Shown: positions 35,345 through 45,046, counted from the first letter of the stretch. The stretch: DNA of 64,000 nucleotides from Acidobacteriota bacterium (GCA_020349885.1 CP070701.1:997584-1061583); one strand, 5' to 3'. Numbers and translations are program-made. Notes: generated by a model not told the origin, from the letters alone.

Positions 35345-36502
35345 TCACTCTTCCGCCCCGGCCTGCTTGAGAAGCTCCACGATCTCGGTGTGGCCCTTCC
35401 CCTCCGCATACATCATGGCAGTCTGGTCTTCCATGTCCTTCACGTTCACATCCGCGTTCGCATCAATCAGAATCTTCACGACTTCGGTTTGGCCCCTCTT
35501 TGCCGCATGCATCAAGGCCGTCCGGTCTTCTATGTCCTTCACGTTCACGTCCGCGTTCACATCCATCAGCATCTTCGCAATCTCGGCGTTGCCCGAAATC
35601 GCCGCCCCCATCAGGGCGGTCGTGCCTATTCCCGTCATGGCGTTCACGTCCGAGCCCACGTCAATCAGGGCCTTCACCGTCTCGGCGTGGCCGTTCCGTG
35701 CCGCCAACATCAGGGAGGTCGTTCCGAAAATGCTCTTTGCGTACACATCGGCACCCGCCTCAATCAGGGTCTTCACCATCTCGGTGCGGCCATCCCCTGC
35801 CGCCCGTATGAGAGCGGTCACGCCGTCATTGGTTTTCGCGTTTACGTCCACGTCCGCATCAATCAGGACCTTCACCGCCTCCATACGATTGGAGCGCACC
35901 GCAACCATCAGGGCGGTCGTACCATCTTCTTTCATCGCGTTTACGTCCACGCCCGCGTCAATCAGAATCTTCACCGTCTCGGCGTGGCCCGTATCGGCCG
36001 CCCTCATAAAGACAGTCGCGCTGCTTCTGTCCCTCGCGTTTAAATCCGCGCCCGCTTCAATCAGGGCTTTCACCGTCTCCGTACGGCTCTCCCGCGCCGC
36101 CGTCATCAGAGCGGTCCGGCTGAATCCGTCCTTCGCGTTCACGTCCGCGCCCGCGTCAATCAAAGCCTTAATTGTCTCGGTATGGCCATAGAATGCCGCC
36201 CACATCAGGGCGGTCCGGCTGAATTCGTCCTTCGCGTTCACGCCCGCGCCCGCGTCAACCACGGCCTTCACCGCCTCGATGCTACCCTCCCTCGCCGCAA
36301 TCATCAGGACGGTCAAACCGTTTTCGCCCCTCGCGTCCACGTCCGCGCCTTGCTTGAGCAATTGTTTCATTTCGGCGGTATCACCTGCCGCTGCCGCTTT
36401 GAGCAAGTCTGAATTGATATCCCCGCCGCGCCCGGCTGGGTAGACCGCCTGCACGAAAAGCAGCGGGAGCAAGAGCAGGATCGCCTTAAAGGTAGGCCTC
36501 AT
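35345..36502 (-). CDS. Exported ankyrin-repeat protein
   Basis: 385 residues. The signal peptide (1-23) is followed by about eleven ankyrin repeats of 33 residues covering nearly the whole protein, each with TALMxAA...GHxETVKxLIDAGADVNA. It ends LKQAGAEE, exactly as the next gene upstream does. Probably periplasmic, where bacterial ankyrin proteins bind and stabilise partners such as catalases. No enzyme is adjacent, so the partner is unknown. The start of the second ankyrin gene is upstream, and only 6 bp separate the two genes. Confidence 0.88.
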   Translation of the reverse strand: MRPTFKAILLLLPLLFVQAVYPAGRGGDINSDLLKAAAAGDTAEMKQLLKQGADVDARGENGLTVLMIAAREGSIEAVKAVVDAGAGVNAKDEFSRTALMWAAFYGHTETIKALIDAGADVNAKDGFSRTALMTAARESRTETVKALIEAGADLNARDRSSATVFMRAADTGHAETVKILIDAGVDVNAMKEDGTTALMVAVRSNRMEAVKVLIDADVDVNAKTNDGVTALIRAAGDGRTEMVKTLIEAGADVYAKSIFGTTSLMLAARNGHAETVKALIDVGSDVNAMTGIGTTALMGAAISGNAEIAKMLMDVNADVNVKDIEDRTALMHAAKRGQTEVVKILIDANADVNVKDMEDQTAMMYAEGKGHTEIVELLKQAGAEE

Positions 36503-36508
36503 TTTTTA

Positions 36509-37204
36509 TCACTCCTCCGCCCCGGCCTGTTTGAGAATCTCCGCAACCTCGGTGTGGCCTTTCCTTGCCGCCAGCGTCAAGGCGGTATAGCCGCCTTCTT
36601 CCTGCGCGTTCACGTCCGCGCCCGCGCTAAGGAGGGCATTCACCGCCTCGGGACTGCCATTCTGCGCCGCCATCATCAGGGCGGTCGCGCCGCTATCGGT
36701 CTCCGCGTTCGCGTCCGCGCCGTTGCCGAGCAAAATCTCCACAGTCCCGCCGTGGCCTCCCTGCGCCGCGGCCATCAGGGCGGTCGCGCCGTCCTCCGTG
36801 AACTTCGCGTCCACGTCCGCGCCCGCGTCAATCAGGGCCGTTACCGCCTCGGTGTAGCCAAAGCGCGCCGCAACCATCAGGGCGGTGTCGCCGTAACTGT
36901 TCCTCGCGTCCACGTCCGCACCGGCGGCAACTAGGGCCTTCGCCGTCTCGGTGTGGCCGTAGCGCGCCGAAAGCATCAGAGCGGTCACGCCGCTTTTGTC
37001 CTTGGCGTTCACGTCCATGCCCGCCTCCAAGAATAAATTAACGGCTGTTGTGTCGTTGTTCACGACACGCTCAAAAAAGCCTTTCTGGCTGTAGGGGATA
37101 TCCATCTGCTCCAGTTCCTTACGAGCATCCTCCGGGCCCCGTCCGCATGCGACCGATACGAGGAAAAGGCTCATCCAAAACAGCAGTTTGTTTGGCTGGT
37201 TCAT
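36509..37204 (-). CDS. Exported ankyrin-repeat protein, possible lipoprotein
   Basis: 231 residues with five to six ankyrin repeats from about residue 40. The N-terminal hydrophobic segment ends LVSVAC20, a non-ideal lipobox that may still be lipidated. A spacer with NNDTTAVNLFLEAG begins the repeats. The C-terminal LKQAGAEE is shared with the downstream paralogue, so the pair arose by duplication and repeat number then diverged. First gene of a two-gene unit. Confidence 0.87.
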   Translation of the reverse strand: MNQPNKLLFWMSLFLVSVACGRGPEDARKELEQMDIPYSQKGFFERVVNNDTTAVNLFLEAGMDVNAKDKSGVTALMLSARYGHTETAKALVAAGADVDARNSYGDTALMVAARFGYTEAVTALIDAGADVDAKFTEDGATALMAAAQGGHGGTVEILLGNGADANAETDSGATALMMAAQNGSPEAVNALLSAGADVNAQEEGGYTALTLAARKGHTEVAEILKQAGAEE

Positions 37205-37254
37205 GGTGGCCTCTTATATCATTGGTAATCTTTGGATATCCCTATGCAATTCTA

Positions 37255-37941
37255 TTACAGCATGGGAGGCGGTGCAAACGGCTCGATGCAGGAGGGGTCG
37301 TCGTTCCTGGGGCTGTTCACACGCAGGCCGACGGCGTGGGAGGCGATCTCATCCTGCGGATAGGCTTTCATCAGGAGAGGCCGGAGTTTCTCTTCCCCTT
37401 GCATCCCGGGGTCGAGCCACGCCTCGTAATCCTTCGGGTCGAGAATCACCGGCATGCGCTCGTGGAAGGAGCGCAGCAGCTCGTTTGCGTCCGTGGTGAG
37501 GAGCGTGCACGACTCGACGGCGTCGCCCTGCCCTTCCCAGCGCTCCCAGAGCCCGGCGAAGGCGAAGAGCCCCCCGCCGCGCAGGCGGAAATAGAACGGC
37601 TGCTTTCTCTTCCCCTCGCGCCGCCACTCGTAGAAGCCGTCCGCGGGGATGAGGCAGCGCCGATGTTTGAAGGCCTCGCGGAAGGCGGGTCTCTGGGAAA
37701 GGGTCTCGGCGCGGGCGTTGATCATACGCGCCCCGATTCTCAGGCTCTTTACCCATGGGGGAACGAGACCCCAGCGCAGGAGCGCGAGCTCCCGCTTCGA
37801 GCCGCTCTCCCTCCGCCGCACAGCGGCGACCGGCTGCGTCGGCGCTATGTTGTAGCGCGGCTCGAGCGAGGGGATCTCTTCGAGGTCGAACGCCTCGGCC
37901 AGCTCCCCGGCCGGCGTGACGAGTGTAAAGCGGGCGCACAT
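37255..37941 (-). CDS. yedK: SRAP/YedK-type abasic-site DNA-protein crosslink protein
   Basis: 228 residues. The catalytic Cys2 is in MCARF. Other family motifs are RYNIAPTQ with the asparagine, WGLVPPWVK, NARAETL with the glutamate, PADGFYEWR, and SFHERMPVIL with the histidine. SRAP proteins shield abasic sites in single-stranded DNA by a covalent link through Cys2. The initiator methionine must be removed, consistent with Met-Cys at the start. Monocistronic. Confidence 0.93.
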   Translation of the reverse strand: MCARFTLVTPAGELAEAFDLEEIPSLEPRYNIAPTQPVAAVRRRESGSKRELALLRWGLVPPWVKSLRIGARMINARAETLSQRPAFREAFKHRRCLIPADGFYEWRREGKRKQPFYFRLRGGGLFAFAGLWERWEGQGDAVESCTLLTTDANELLRSFHERMPVILDPKDYEAWLDPGMQGEEKLRPLLMKAYPQDEIASHAVGLRVNSPRNDDPSCIEPFAPPPML

Positions 37942-38127
37942 GCGTTTCCAGTGTTCCTATATCGGAGCACAAAATCGTTTTGAGGCTGCTGTATTCGACG
38001 AACGTACTGAAGGTGCGGGAAGTGCGGAATGTGCGGTCTGCACCTGCGGCACCTGCAGCACTCCGAAGCCTCCGATGAAGTCAACTATTTTATTTATGCT
38101 CCCCGTAATAACTGCACGATGGCCACC

Positions 38128-39252
38128 CTACCGCCGCTCCCCCATCATCTTCAAGAATTCCCCGAAGAGCCACTGCGCGTCGTGGGGGCCGGGCGCGGCC
38201 TCGGGGTGGTACTGGACGGCCATCACGGGAAGCGAGCGGTGGCGGAAGCCCTCGAGCGTCTGGTCGTTGAGGTTGATGTGCGTCGCCTCCACGTCCTGGC
38301 CGAGCGAGTCGGCGTCGACGGAGAAGCCGTGGTTCTGCGACGTGATGTCCACCTTGCCGGTGCGGAGGTCCTTGATGGGATGGTTCGCCCCGTGGTGGCC
38401 GAACGGCAGCTTGTAGGTCCTGCCGCCGAGGGCGAGCCCCAGCACCTGGTGCCCCAGGCAGATGCCGAAGACCGGAAGTTTTCCGATGAGCTTCTTCGCG
38501 GCGCGGATGCCGGGCTCGACGTTCTCGGGGTCGCCCGGGCCGTTCGAGAAAAGCACGCCGTCGGGCTTTTTCCTGAGAACGTCGGCGGCGGGCGCGTCGT
38601 AGGGGACGACCGTAACCTCGGCCCCGACCTCGCGGAGCGAGCGCAGGATGTTCAGCTTCACGCCGAAGTCGTAGACCGTGACGCGGAACCGGGGAGAAAC
38701 CTCCCCGCCCTCGCGCCAGGGCGCGTCGTAGCCCTTCTCCCATGCGTAGGGCTTCTCGCACGAGACCCGCTCCACCAGGTTCTGCTCCGAGAGGCCGGGG
38801 GCGGCCCTGGCTTTTGCGACGAGCGAGGCGTCGTCGAGGTCCTCGGTGGAGAGGACGGCGCGCATCGCGCCCTTCGAGCGGATGTGGCGCGTGAGCGCCC
38901 GCGTGTCCACGCCCTCGGCGGCCACCAGGCCGCGCCCGCGCAGCAGCTCGGGGAGCGTTCTCTTCGAGCGCCAGTTGCTCGGCACCTTTTCCATCTCCCG
39001 CACCACGATGCCCTCGAGGTGGAACGCCTGCGACTCACAGTCGTCGTCGTTCAGGCCGGTGTTTCCGATGTGCGGGTACGTCATCGCGACGATCTGCCCC
39101 TTGTAGGAGGGGTCGGTGAAGACCTCCTGGTAGCCGGTGATGGCCGTGTTGAAGACGACCTCGCCCGCGCGCTCGCCCTCCGCGCCAGCGGAGAGGCCCG
39201 GAAAAACGCGCCCGTCCTCGAGCGCGAGCTTGGCCTGCTTGGGCCCGCTCAA
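38128..39252 (-). CDS. carA: Carbamoyl-phosphate synthase small subunit
   Basis: 374 residues from a TTG at 39252, which follows GGGGAGGG by 5 bases and gives the normal N-terminus before [13 protein letters not shown]; an ATG at 39288 is the alternative. N-terminal small-subunit domain with [16 protein letters not shown]. The C-terminal glutamine amidotransferase has GICLGHQ (nucleophile cysteine) and [12 protein letters not shown] (His/Glu). It supplies ammonia to CarB for arginine and pyrimidine synthesis. carB is not adjacent on either side. Confidence 0.92.
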   Translation of the reverse strand: MSGPKQAKLALEDGRVFPGLSAGAEGERAGEVVFNTAITGYQEVFTDPSYKGQIVAMTYPHIGNTGLNDDDCESQAFHLEGIVVREMEKVPSNWRSKRTLPELLRGRGLVAAEGVDTRALTRHIRSKGAMRAVLSTEDLDDASLVAKARAAPGLSEQNLVERVSCEKPYAWEKGYDAPWREGGEVSPRFRVTVYDFGVKLNILRSLREVGAEVTVVPYDAPAADVLRKKPDGVLFSNGPGDPENVEPGIRAAKKLIGKLPVFGICLGHQVLGLALGGRTYKLPFGHHGANHPIKDLRTGKVDITSQNHGFSVDADSLGQDVEATHINLNDQTLEGFRHRSLPVMAVQYHPEAAPGPHDAQWLFGEFLKMMGERR

Positions 39253-39406
39253 GGCCGCCCTCCCCGGCCCGCGAAAACCATGCGGCACCCCCGCGCGCTT
39301 CCGCGCATGGAGATAATCTCGACACGGTGGCTGGCGCTCGAAAAGCGGGCAGTCATCGCTTCCTACTTTATCAGAGACTCCGAAAATTTCATAATCGGGC
39401 GAAAGG

Positions 39407-39435
39407 TTGCGCCCCCCGCCGTCCGCCGATATACT
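39407..39435 (+). promoter_or_regulatory. Promoter of the DUF255 gene, leaderless
   Basis: -35 TTGCGC (39407-39412), a 17-bp spacer and -10 TATACT (39430-39435). Only five bases separate the -10 from the ATG at 39441, so the message should begin at the start codon. Confidence 0.6.
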
Positions 39436-39440
39436 ACGGG

Positions 39441-41876
39441 ATGAAAGCGACGACGCGGCGCGGGGCGGCCGCTTCCCCTTCCCGGATTCTTTCCCTTATC
39501 GCCCTAGCCGTTTTCCTCAGCTGCGGCTCGGGCACGAATTCCGCGCCCCTGAAAGAGGCCGAGATGAAAGGCCGAAAACCGAACCACCTCATCCACGAGA
39601 AAAGCCCCTACCTCCTGCAGCACGCCTACAACCCCGTGGACTGGCACCCGTGGGGAGAGGAGGCCTTCGAGAAGGCACGGAAGGAGGACAAGCCCGTCTT
39701 CCTCTCCGTCGGCTACTCCGCGTGCCACTGGTGCCACGTGATGGAGCGCGAGTCGTTCGAGAACGAGGAGGTCGCGAAAATTCTGAACGAGCATTTCGTC
39801 TCGGTCAAGGTGGACCGCGAGGAGCGCCCCGACGTGGACAACCTCTACATGGCGGCCGTCCAGATGATGACGCGCTCGGGCGGATGGCCGATGACGGTCG
39901 TCATGACGCCCGACGGAAAGCCGTTCTTCGGGGGCACATATTTCCCGCCCGACGACCGCGCGGGCCGCCGGGGCTTCAAGTCCATCATGCTCGAGCTCGC
40001 CGAGGCCTGGCGGAACAACCGCGACGAGGTGGCGGCGGTCGCCGAGCGCACGGCGGCGGCGCTCAAGCAGCGGCTCACCCCCGACGAGTCGGGCGCTGAT
40101 GAAGGCGGCGAGATGCGCGGCGAGGCCGTCCTGGACTCGACGCTCGTCGGGGACATCGTGGACGGCCTCGCGCGGCGGTTCGACCCCCGGAACGGCGGCT
40201 TCGGCTCCCGCCCCAAGTTCCCCCCGCACAACTTCTTCCCGGTGCTCTTTTCGGAATACCGCCGCACGCGCGAGAAGGAAACGCTCGAAATGGCCACGCT
40301 CACGCTCGACGCCATGGCCCTGGGCGGCATCCACGACCACCTGGGCGGCGGCTTCCACCGCTACTCCACCGACTCGCACTGGCTCGTTCCGCACTTCGAA
40401 AAAATGCTTTACGACAACGCGCAGCTCCTGCGCGCCTACGCCGAGGGCTGGAGCGTCACGAAGAACGGGCGCTACCGCGGCGCGGCGCGGGGCATCGTGG
40501 CGTGGCTCGACCGCGAGATGACGCACGAGGAGGGAGGCTTCTACTCGACGCTCGACGCGGACAGCGAGGGCGAGGAGGGCAAGTACTACGTCTGGGACTA
40601 CGACGAAATCTTGAAAATTCTCGGCGAGGAGGAGGGGAAATTTTTTGCGAAAATCTACAACGCCGAGCCCGCGGGCAACTTCCGCGAGGAGGCCGCGGGA
40701 GAAGACACCGGCAGGAACATCCTGCACCTGACCGAGGGGCCGGACGAGGCAGCGGCCCGCCTCGGGACGGAGCCGAAAGAGCTCGAGGCGCGCCTGGCGG
40801 AGGCGAGAGAGAAACTACTTGAGCGCCGCGCGACGCGGGTGAGGCCCGCCCTGGACGACAAGGTGCTCGCCTCGTGGAACGCCCTCATGATAGGCGCGCT
40901 CGCCCACGCCGGGAAGACCTTCGACGAGCCGGGCTACGTCGAGCGCGCCGAGCGCGCCGCGCGGTTCGTCCTCAAGCGCATGCGGACGAAGGAGGGGCGC
41001 CTCCTCCACAGCTTCCGCGAGGGCGAAGGAAAAATTCCGGCCTTCCTCGAGGACTACGCCTACCTGGCGGACGCCTTCGTTACGCTGCACGAGGCCACGG
41101 GCAAGGACGCGTGGCTCGGGGAGGCCAAAGCGCTCGCCGACCAGATGGTCCAGCATTTCCTCGACGAAAAGTCGGGGGGCTTCTTCTTCACGGCTGACGA
41201 CCAGGAATCTCTCCTTGTCCGCCTGAAGGACCCTTACGACAGCGCCGTGCCGAGCCCGAACGGCGTCGCGGCGCAGGCGTTCCTTAGACTCCACCGCGCC
41301 ACGAACGACGCGCGCTACCTCGAGCACGGCCGAGGCACGCTGGCGGCGTTCGCCGGCACCCTCTCGCAAATGCCCCAGGCGCTCACGACGCTCGTGATGG
41401 CCTTGCCGCTTCTGCCGGAAGGGAAACTCCCCGCAAAGGCCGAGCCCGCGGAGGAAGAATCACCGGTCGAGGCGAGCGCTTCCGTCTCGCCGGGCGAGGC
41501 CCGGCCGGGGCAGAAGGTGGAACTCGTCGTCCGCCTCGACATAGCGGAGAAATGGCACGTCAACGCCCGCAAGCCGAGGGAGGAGTATCTCATCCCCACT
41601 GAGGTGCGCGTCGAGAACCTTCCGGAAGGCCTCAAAGCCGGAGAGGTAGATTATCCGAAGGAGAAGCTCGTAAAGCTCGGCTTCAGCGACGCCCCGCTCG
41701 CGGTCTACGACGGGCGGACGGAAATTTCTGTTCCGCTCACGGTCGCAAAGGACGCCCAACCCGGCCCGCGCACGCTCACCGCGAAGGTGCGCTTCCAGGC
41801 CTGCGACGACAGCCGCTGCCTCCCGCCGGAGGAGCGGACGGTGAGCGCGACGCTTGAGATAGCGGATGGCAGATAA
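39441..41876 (+). CDS. Exported DUF255 thioredoxin-like / six-hairpin protein fused to DsbD-alpha
   Basis: 811 residues. The signal peptide ends FLSC, a likely lipobox. The DUF255 (YyaL/SSP411) thioredoxin-like domain (about 45-200) begins [20 protein letters not shown] and contains the CHWC motif. An (alpha/alpha)6 glycosidase-like domain follows (about 250-650). The C-terminus (about 671-811) matches the DsbD N-terminal alpha domain, with the redox cysteine pair in [15 protein letters not shown]255 proteins are usually cytoplasmic; here the export signal and DsbD-alpha domain point to periplasmic thiol chemistry. Start taken from the promoter. Confidence 0.85.
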   Translation: MKATTRRGAAASPSRILSLIALAVFLSCGSGTNSAPLKEAEMKGRKPNHLIHEKSPYLLQHAYNPVDWHPWGEEAFEKARKEDKPVFLSVGYSACHWCHVMERESFENEEVAKILNEHFVSVKVDREERPDVDNLYMAAVQMMTRSGGWPMTVVMTPDGKPFFGGTYFPPDDRAGRRGFKSIMLELAEAWRNNRDEVAAVAERTAAALKQRLTPDESGADEGGEMRGEAVLDSTLVGDIVDGLARRFDPRNGGFGSRPKFPPHNFFPVLFSEYRRTREKETLEMATLTLDAMALGGIHDHLGGGFHRYSTDSHWLVPHFEKMLYDNAQLLRAYAEGWSVTKNGRYRGAARGIVAWLDREMTHEEGGFYSTLDADSEGEEGKYYVWDYDEILKILGEEEGKFFAKIYNAEPAGNFREEAAGEDTGRNILHLTEGPDEAAARLGTEPKELEARLAEAREKLLERRATRVRPALDDKVLASWNALMIGALAHAGKTFDEPGYVERAERAARFVLKRMRTKEGRLLHSFREGEGKIPAFLEDYAYLADAFVTLHEATGKDAWLGEAKALADQMVQHFLDEKSGGFFFTADDQESLLVRLKDPYDSAVPSPNGVAAQAFLRLHRATNDARYLEHGRGTLAAFAGTLSQMPQALTTLVMALPLLPEGKLPAKAEPAEEESPVEASASVSPGEARPGQKVELVVRLDIAEKWHVNARKPREEYLIPTEVRVENLPEGLKAGEVDYPKEKLVKLGFSDAPLAVYDGRTEISVPLTVAKDAQPGPRTLTAKVRFQACDDSRCLPPEERTVSATLEIADGR

Positions 41877-41879
41877 AAG

Positions 41880-41916
41880 ATGACCGAATGACCAGATGAC
41901 CGGATGACCTGATGGT
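41880..41916. repeat. Tandem GATGACCNGAT units at a start codon
   Basis: Four near-tandem units of about 9-10 bp (GATGACCGAATGACCAGATG and onward) fill the 35-bp gap between the DUF255 gene and the next one. The ATG of the next gene is part of the last unit. The reverse complement resembles the GGTCATTC units at 46880-46909. Confidence 0.7.
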
Positions 41917-42952
41917 GATTGAGCCTGTCTGCGGAGCGCGGTGGAAGAGGCGAATTCTCGTCCTGGGAATTTTGCTTGCATTAGCGGTCCCCTTCTTCCT
42001 ATCCCAGGAAACAACCCCAAAAATTTCTGAATCCCCCGAAAAAATCTTTGCCGAAAATGCGGAGGCGTATTTCCTCGAATTCAAGAAGCACCTTCTCTTC
42101 GGCGAGGACAACAAGGCCACCCTGAGCTACCCTCCGGGCGCCGGGCGGAAACATTGGTACGACGTTGGCTTCTACGGGGAGCCGACGACTTTCCGCCACG
42201 AGGTGAAGCCGTCCGAGATCCCCGGCGTCGGGTACGAGGCGACCCTCATCGTGCCCGTAAGCGCCCGCTGGCGGGAGCTCCGGGTGAAAGGACCGTGCAA
42301 GGGCCTCGATTTCCAGGAGTGCATCCAGAAAGGCGGAAAGGTTATAGAAACTCAAATAGATGAACCGATAACGATAGAGCCCGGGCTCGAGGCCGTCTAC
42401 CACTACCGCGACGGAGGCTGGCAACTCGTTCGCGTGCATAAGGACATGCTCAAGCTCTACCGGGGGCCGCTTCCCTCGTACGAGAGAAGAGTGCCGTCCA
42501 GCGACTGCGAGGAAGGGAAAGAACTTTACGCGGGTTCCAAAGACGAGGGACTCCGCGCCAGGGTGGAGGACGACATACGCGAGGCGGTATTCGGCTACCA
42601 GTTCGAGCACAACGCGTCCGGCATCCAGCAAACAGCCGACGTCTACTGCCTGAGCATAGACGGCAAGGACCCCGCGGACGCTTTCATGAAAAGGTTCGAG
42701 GACAATTGGCCGCCCGTGAAGAAAGCATCCCGGTGCATGGAGGACGCCGTCGCGGGAGCCGGGGACAAAAAGGCCGGCGAGAGGGGGCTCCTCTTCGGCG
42801 TGGGCGAGCTCCGGTGGATCACCGACACGGAGGTCGAGGTCGAAGGCGGCTACTACGAGGGGGACCTGAGCTCCTCGGGGAACACCTACCACGTCGTGAA
42901 AGAGGACTGCCACTGGGTCGTAACGAAGGACGTGATGCGCTGGATATCGTGA
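41912..42952 (+). CDS. Membrane-anchored or secreted protein of unknown function
   Basis: 346 residues with a basic N-terminus (WKRR) and one hydrophobic segment (about 14-30), then an extracytoplasmic body. Cysteines are scattered (near 126, 133, 201, 246, 278, 335), which allows disulphides. The last 45 residues, ELRWITDTEVEVEGGYYEG followed by a strand ending WVVTKDVMRWIS, resemble the closing strands of NTF2-like/lumazine-binding folds. I do not recognise a family. The start codon lies in a simple repeat and no ribosome site is visible, so the true N-terminus is uncertain. Confidence 0.7.
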   Translation: MVIEPVCGARWKRRILVLGILLALAVPFFLSQETTPKISESPEKIFAENAEAYFLEFKKHLLFGEDNKATLSYPPGAGRKHWYDVGFYGEPTTFRHEVKPSEIPGVGYEATLIVPVSARWRELRVKGPCKGLDFQECIQKGGKVIETQIDEPITIEPGLEAVYHYRDGGWQLVRVHKDMLKLYRGPLPSYERRVPSSDCEEGKELYAGSKDEGLRARVEDDIREAVFGYQFEHNASGIQQTADVYCLSIDGKDPADAFMKRFEDNWPPVKKASRCMEDAVAGAGDKKAGERGLLFGVGELRWITDTEVEVEGGYYEGDLSSSGNTYHVVKEDCHWVVTKDVMRWIS

Positions 42953-43108
42953 GGGCAGGGGCTTGTCCCGATTCTAGTCGGGATTGTCCGGCCTAGGCGG
43001 GCTTGTCCTGACGAAGTCAGGATTGGTTTTTTGGGAGGGGGGGGACGCGCGGTCCGGGGCGGCGAAGTGTGAACCGCGCCTACCGTAGGCGTCGCCGGGG
43101 TTAAATAA
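42953..43108. repeat. Cluster of three short GC palindromes
   Basis: In sequence: TCCCGATTCTAGTCGGGA (about 42966-42983), a CCGGCCTAGGCGGGC palindrome (about 42989-43004) and TCCTGACGAAGTCAGGA (about 43007-43023). They are separated by CTTG or TTG, followed by a T-run and a G-run. They could fold into consecutive hairpins downstream of the 41912 gene. Confidence 0.6.
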
Positions 43109-43145
43109 GGAAGCCTTGCTCCAAGAGCAAGGCTTCCCTTCGTTT
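43109..43145. terminator. Strong intrinsic terminator between convergent genes
   Basis: A perfect 13-bp stem, GGAAGCCTTGCTC (43109-43121) with GAGCAAGGCTTCC (43125-43137), a 3-base loop, then CTTCGTTTTT. On the opposite strand the stem is followed by TTATTTAA, so it may work in both directions for the 41912 (+) and 43174 (-) genes. Confidence 0.85.
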
Positions 43146-43173
43146 TTCCGATGTTCCGATTCAGAGCGTCGTC

Positions 43174-44205
43174 TTACGGCTTCCCGATGCTTGACTGCCC
43201 GGCACAGGAATCGATTAAGCCCTTCTCCCGGCCCGTAAGCAGCCCTTCCTGCATGAGCTCCGCCGTTGCCCGTGCGACACAGGACACGTAATCGCCGTGA
43301 TTCTTAGCGCCTGCGGCGCAATAGTCCACCACGTGCTGGAGACACGTCCCGTCCGCGAGCAGGGCAAAGACGCCCGTATCACACCCGTCAATGACCACCG
43401 TATCCGGACACGGACCTGGCTGCGGTGGGACAGGAGGACAGCTCACCACCTCATCGGGTCCGAACACCAACGCATTGGGTCTATATCCATCCGTGGGTGC
43501 GATCGGGGTACCGGCACCCGTATCCGGGTCTATCTCCCAGAGCCACGGATGTCCCGGCCCTATACCGAAGATTGAGTACAACGTTCCGTCTGGAGCCGAC
43601 GCCAAATTGCTTATTCCGACCACCCTGCCTGCGATAAACCCTATCTCCGTAACCGTAGCTTTCCGATTAGCCTCGATTCGAGTCAGGTATTGCCCACGCT
43701 GCCCAGGCTTTATGCTACGCGAATAGAAGGACTCGCAGTCAGTCGATAGCGCCAGATTGAAGGCTCCATCCGGCAATGAGGCGAACCTCTTGAGCCGGCC
43801 CTTTTTGACATCCAAGGTATACAGCATGTCTCCCTCGCGCAAGAAGAGGGTTTCCCCGTCGGGACCGAATGAGAGGCCGACTCCAACCACCCTTCTGAAG
43901 GATTGAATCCACCTCGGTTTTGCCGTGTCCAGATCCACGGTATACAGGTAGCTCGTGTCCGGCAGACTTTCGTGCACGGAAAACACATAGAGCGTTCCGT
44001 CACCGGAAAAAGCCGCACCCGATTCGCCGACGTTAAACCCCAGATAGCCGACCTCCACGACGTTCCCGGTAACGGGATCGATCTTGAGGAGTTGATCCCC
44101 ACCGCGGTCGATGCCGTAGAGATCCTGGGCGGCTACGGTCGGACTGATTAGGGCCAGGCACAGGCACAGCGTGCTTGCCAACCCTATGGCTTTGTTAGTC
44201 TTCAT
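43174..44205 (-). CDS. Secreted beta-propeller-like protein with Cys-rich C-terminus
   Basis: 343 residues. The signal peptide is cleaved near TVAAQD. Residues 27-240 hold irregular beta-propeller-type blades (LYGIDRGGDQLLKIDPVTGN, LYTVDLDTAK, LWEIDPDTGAG). A Pro/Cys-rich segment (CPPVPPQPGPCPD) leads to a C-terminal helical domain with eight or so cysteines in the last 90 residues. AGGAG ribosome site 10 bases before the ATG. Probably a surface or periplasmic binding protein; ligand unknown. Confidence 0.8.
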   Translation of the reverse strand: MKTNKAIGLASTLCLCLALISPTVAAQDLYGIDRGGDQLLKIDPVTGNVVEVGYLGFNVGESGAAFSGDGTLYVFSVHESLPDTSYLYTVDLDTAKPRWIQSFRRVVGVGLSFGPDGETLFLREGDMLYTLDVKKGRLKRFASLPDGAFNLALSTDCESFYSRSIKPGQRGQYLTRIEANRKATVTEIGFIAGRVVGISNLASAPDGTLYSIFGIGPGHPWLWEIDPDTGAGTPIAPTDGYRPNALVFGPDEVVSCPPVPPQPGPCPDTVVIDGCDTGVFALLADGTCLQHVVDYCAAGAKNHGDYVSCVARATAELMQEGLLTGREKGLIDSCAGQSSIGKP

Positions 44206-44453
44206 TGTCTTCGTTCTCCTTTCTCTTTATTGTTGTTCCCACGTCACTCGGGCAACCCGTCACCACTCTGATCACCCGAGCTTCCCTCGGAAGGCACCGG
44301 GGCACGGGCCCCGACTCCTAAAGAGAAGGTCTCAGTTTGGCAAGTGCGCGCGCGAGAGTCAATATTTTTCTGACCCTTTACGCTAACTTTTCTACCACTT
44401 TACAGCATTTTCTGCCCCTTTACCTCGATAGCGGCGTCATTTTTTCGGCGAAT

Positions 44454-44717
44454 TTATGCCGGCGATTTTTTCCTCAGGCGATACGCCCGCATGTACTCGT
44501 TCCAGCCGACCCTCTTCCTGTATCTCCTGTTCTCCCGCCTCTTGGCGCGCCTGCCTTTTTCCGTTTTGAGGTAGCGGGCCCTCGCGCTCTTGTCCTGGAA
44601 CCTTTTTGCGGCCCTCCTGCAGGCTTCCGAGCAGTACTTCCTTCGACCGACGAGCCAAGAAGCGGGAAGAAATCCGCCCTTGCAACCCGGCCTTCGGCAG
44701 GCGCATTGCTCGCGCAT
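44454..44717 (-). CDS. Small basic zinc-finger protein
   Basis: 87 residues. Four cysteines, CxC-x4-C...YCSEAC, sit in the first 35 residues (CACRRPGCKGG, then KYCSEACRRAAKR). They form a compact zinc site of the kind seen in small FCS/CGNR-like fingers. The rest is a strongly basic helix (KTEKGRRAKRRENRRYRKR). I chose ATG 44717 with GAGG upstream; an ATG at 44786 gives 23 more residues. Nucleic-acid binding is likely from charge. No inverted repeats or transposase gene adjoin it. Confidence 0.6.
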   Translation of the reverse strand: MREQCACRRPGCKGGFLPASWLVGRRKYCSEACRRAAKRFQDKSARARYLKTEKGRRAKRRENRRYRKRVGWNEYMRAYRLRKKSPA

Positions 44718-45037
44718 CACTCCCTCTTGGATCCATCGGGCGGCATCTGTGCTGTATTCCCTGGGGTGGATATACCTAAGATACAAATAATATCACGCTA
44801 AAACGCACAAGTCAAGTTAATTTCCCAGCATTTTCGCTGTATTTTTAGGGGCGCTGCCTCCCGCCTGAGGACTTGCTCCGCCGTAGCTGCTAGCGAAGGC
44901 GAGAGCGGACGGTTGGCGCGGAGATGGAGAGCTCCGCGCAGTAGCCAGTTGGCAGAGATTAGGGGCCAAGGGTTTAGGGATTAGAAAGAATTCCCTTCGC
45001 TAACCCCTAACGGCTAATCTGCCACCCCCCCTTCCCG
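44718..45037. other. Intergenic region with simple-unit palindrome
   Basis: The first 100 bases are AT-rich and would hold the promoter of the zinc-finger gene. A GC-rich stretch (44850-44935) follows with no ORF. Then an inverted simple-unit repeat: a left arm CAGAGATTAGGGG...TTTAGGGATTAG (44953-44984), a loop, and a right arm CTAACCCCTAACGGCTAATCTG (45000-45021). A C-tract ends it (45024-45031). Confidence 0.6.
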
Positions 45038-45046
45038 TGCTATAAT
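45038..45046 (+). promoter_or_regulatory. Extended -10 promoter of the first microprotein gene
   Basis: TGCTATAAT preceded by a C-tract and CTTCCCG. The ATG is 12 bases downstream, leaving a leader of roughly six bases. The same C-tract/CCCGTGCTATAAT block is repeated at 45622-45647. Confidence 0.7.

Noticed and set aside
35345..37204. Secreted eukaryotic-type effectors because of ankyrin repeats
   Set aside because: Sec-type signals and no secretion-system genes nearby. Periplasmic ankyrin proteins are common in free-living bacteria.
44454..44717. Insertion-sequence remnant
   Set aside because: The zinc-finger protein resembles fingers found near some transposons, but there are no terminal inverted repeats, target duplications or catalytic domain.
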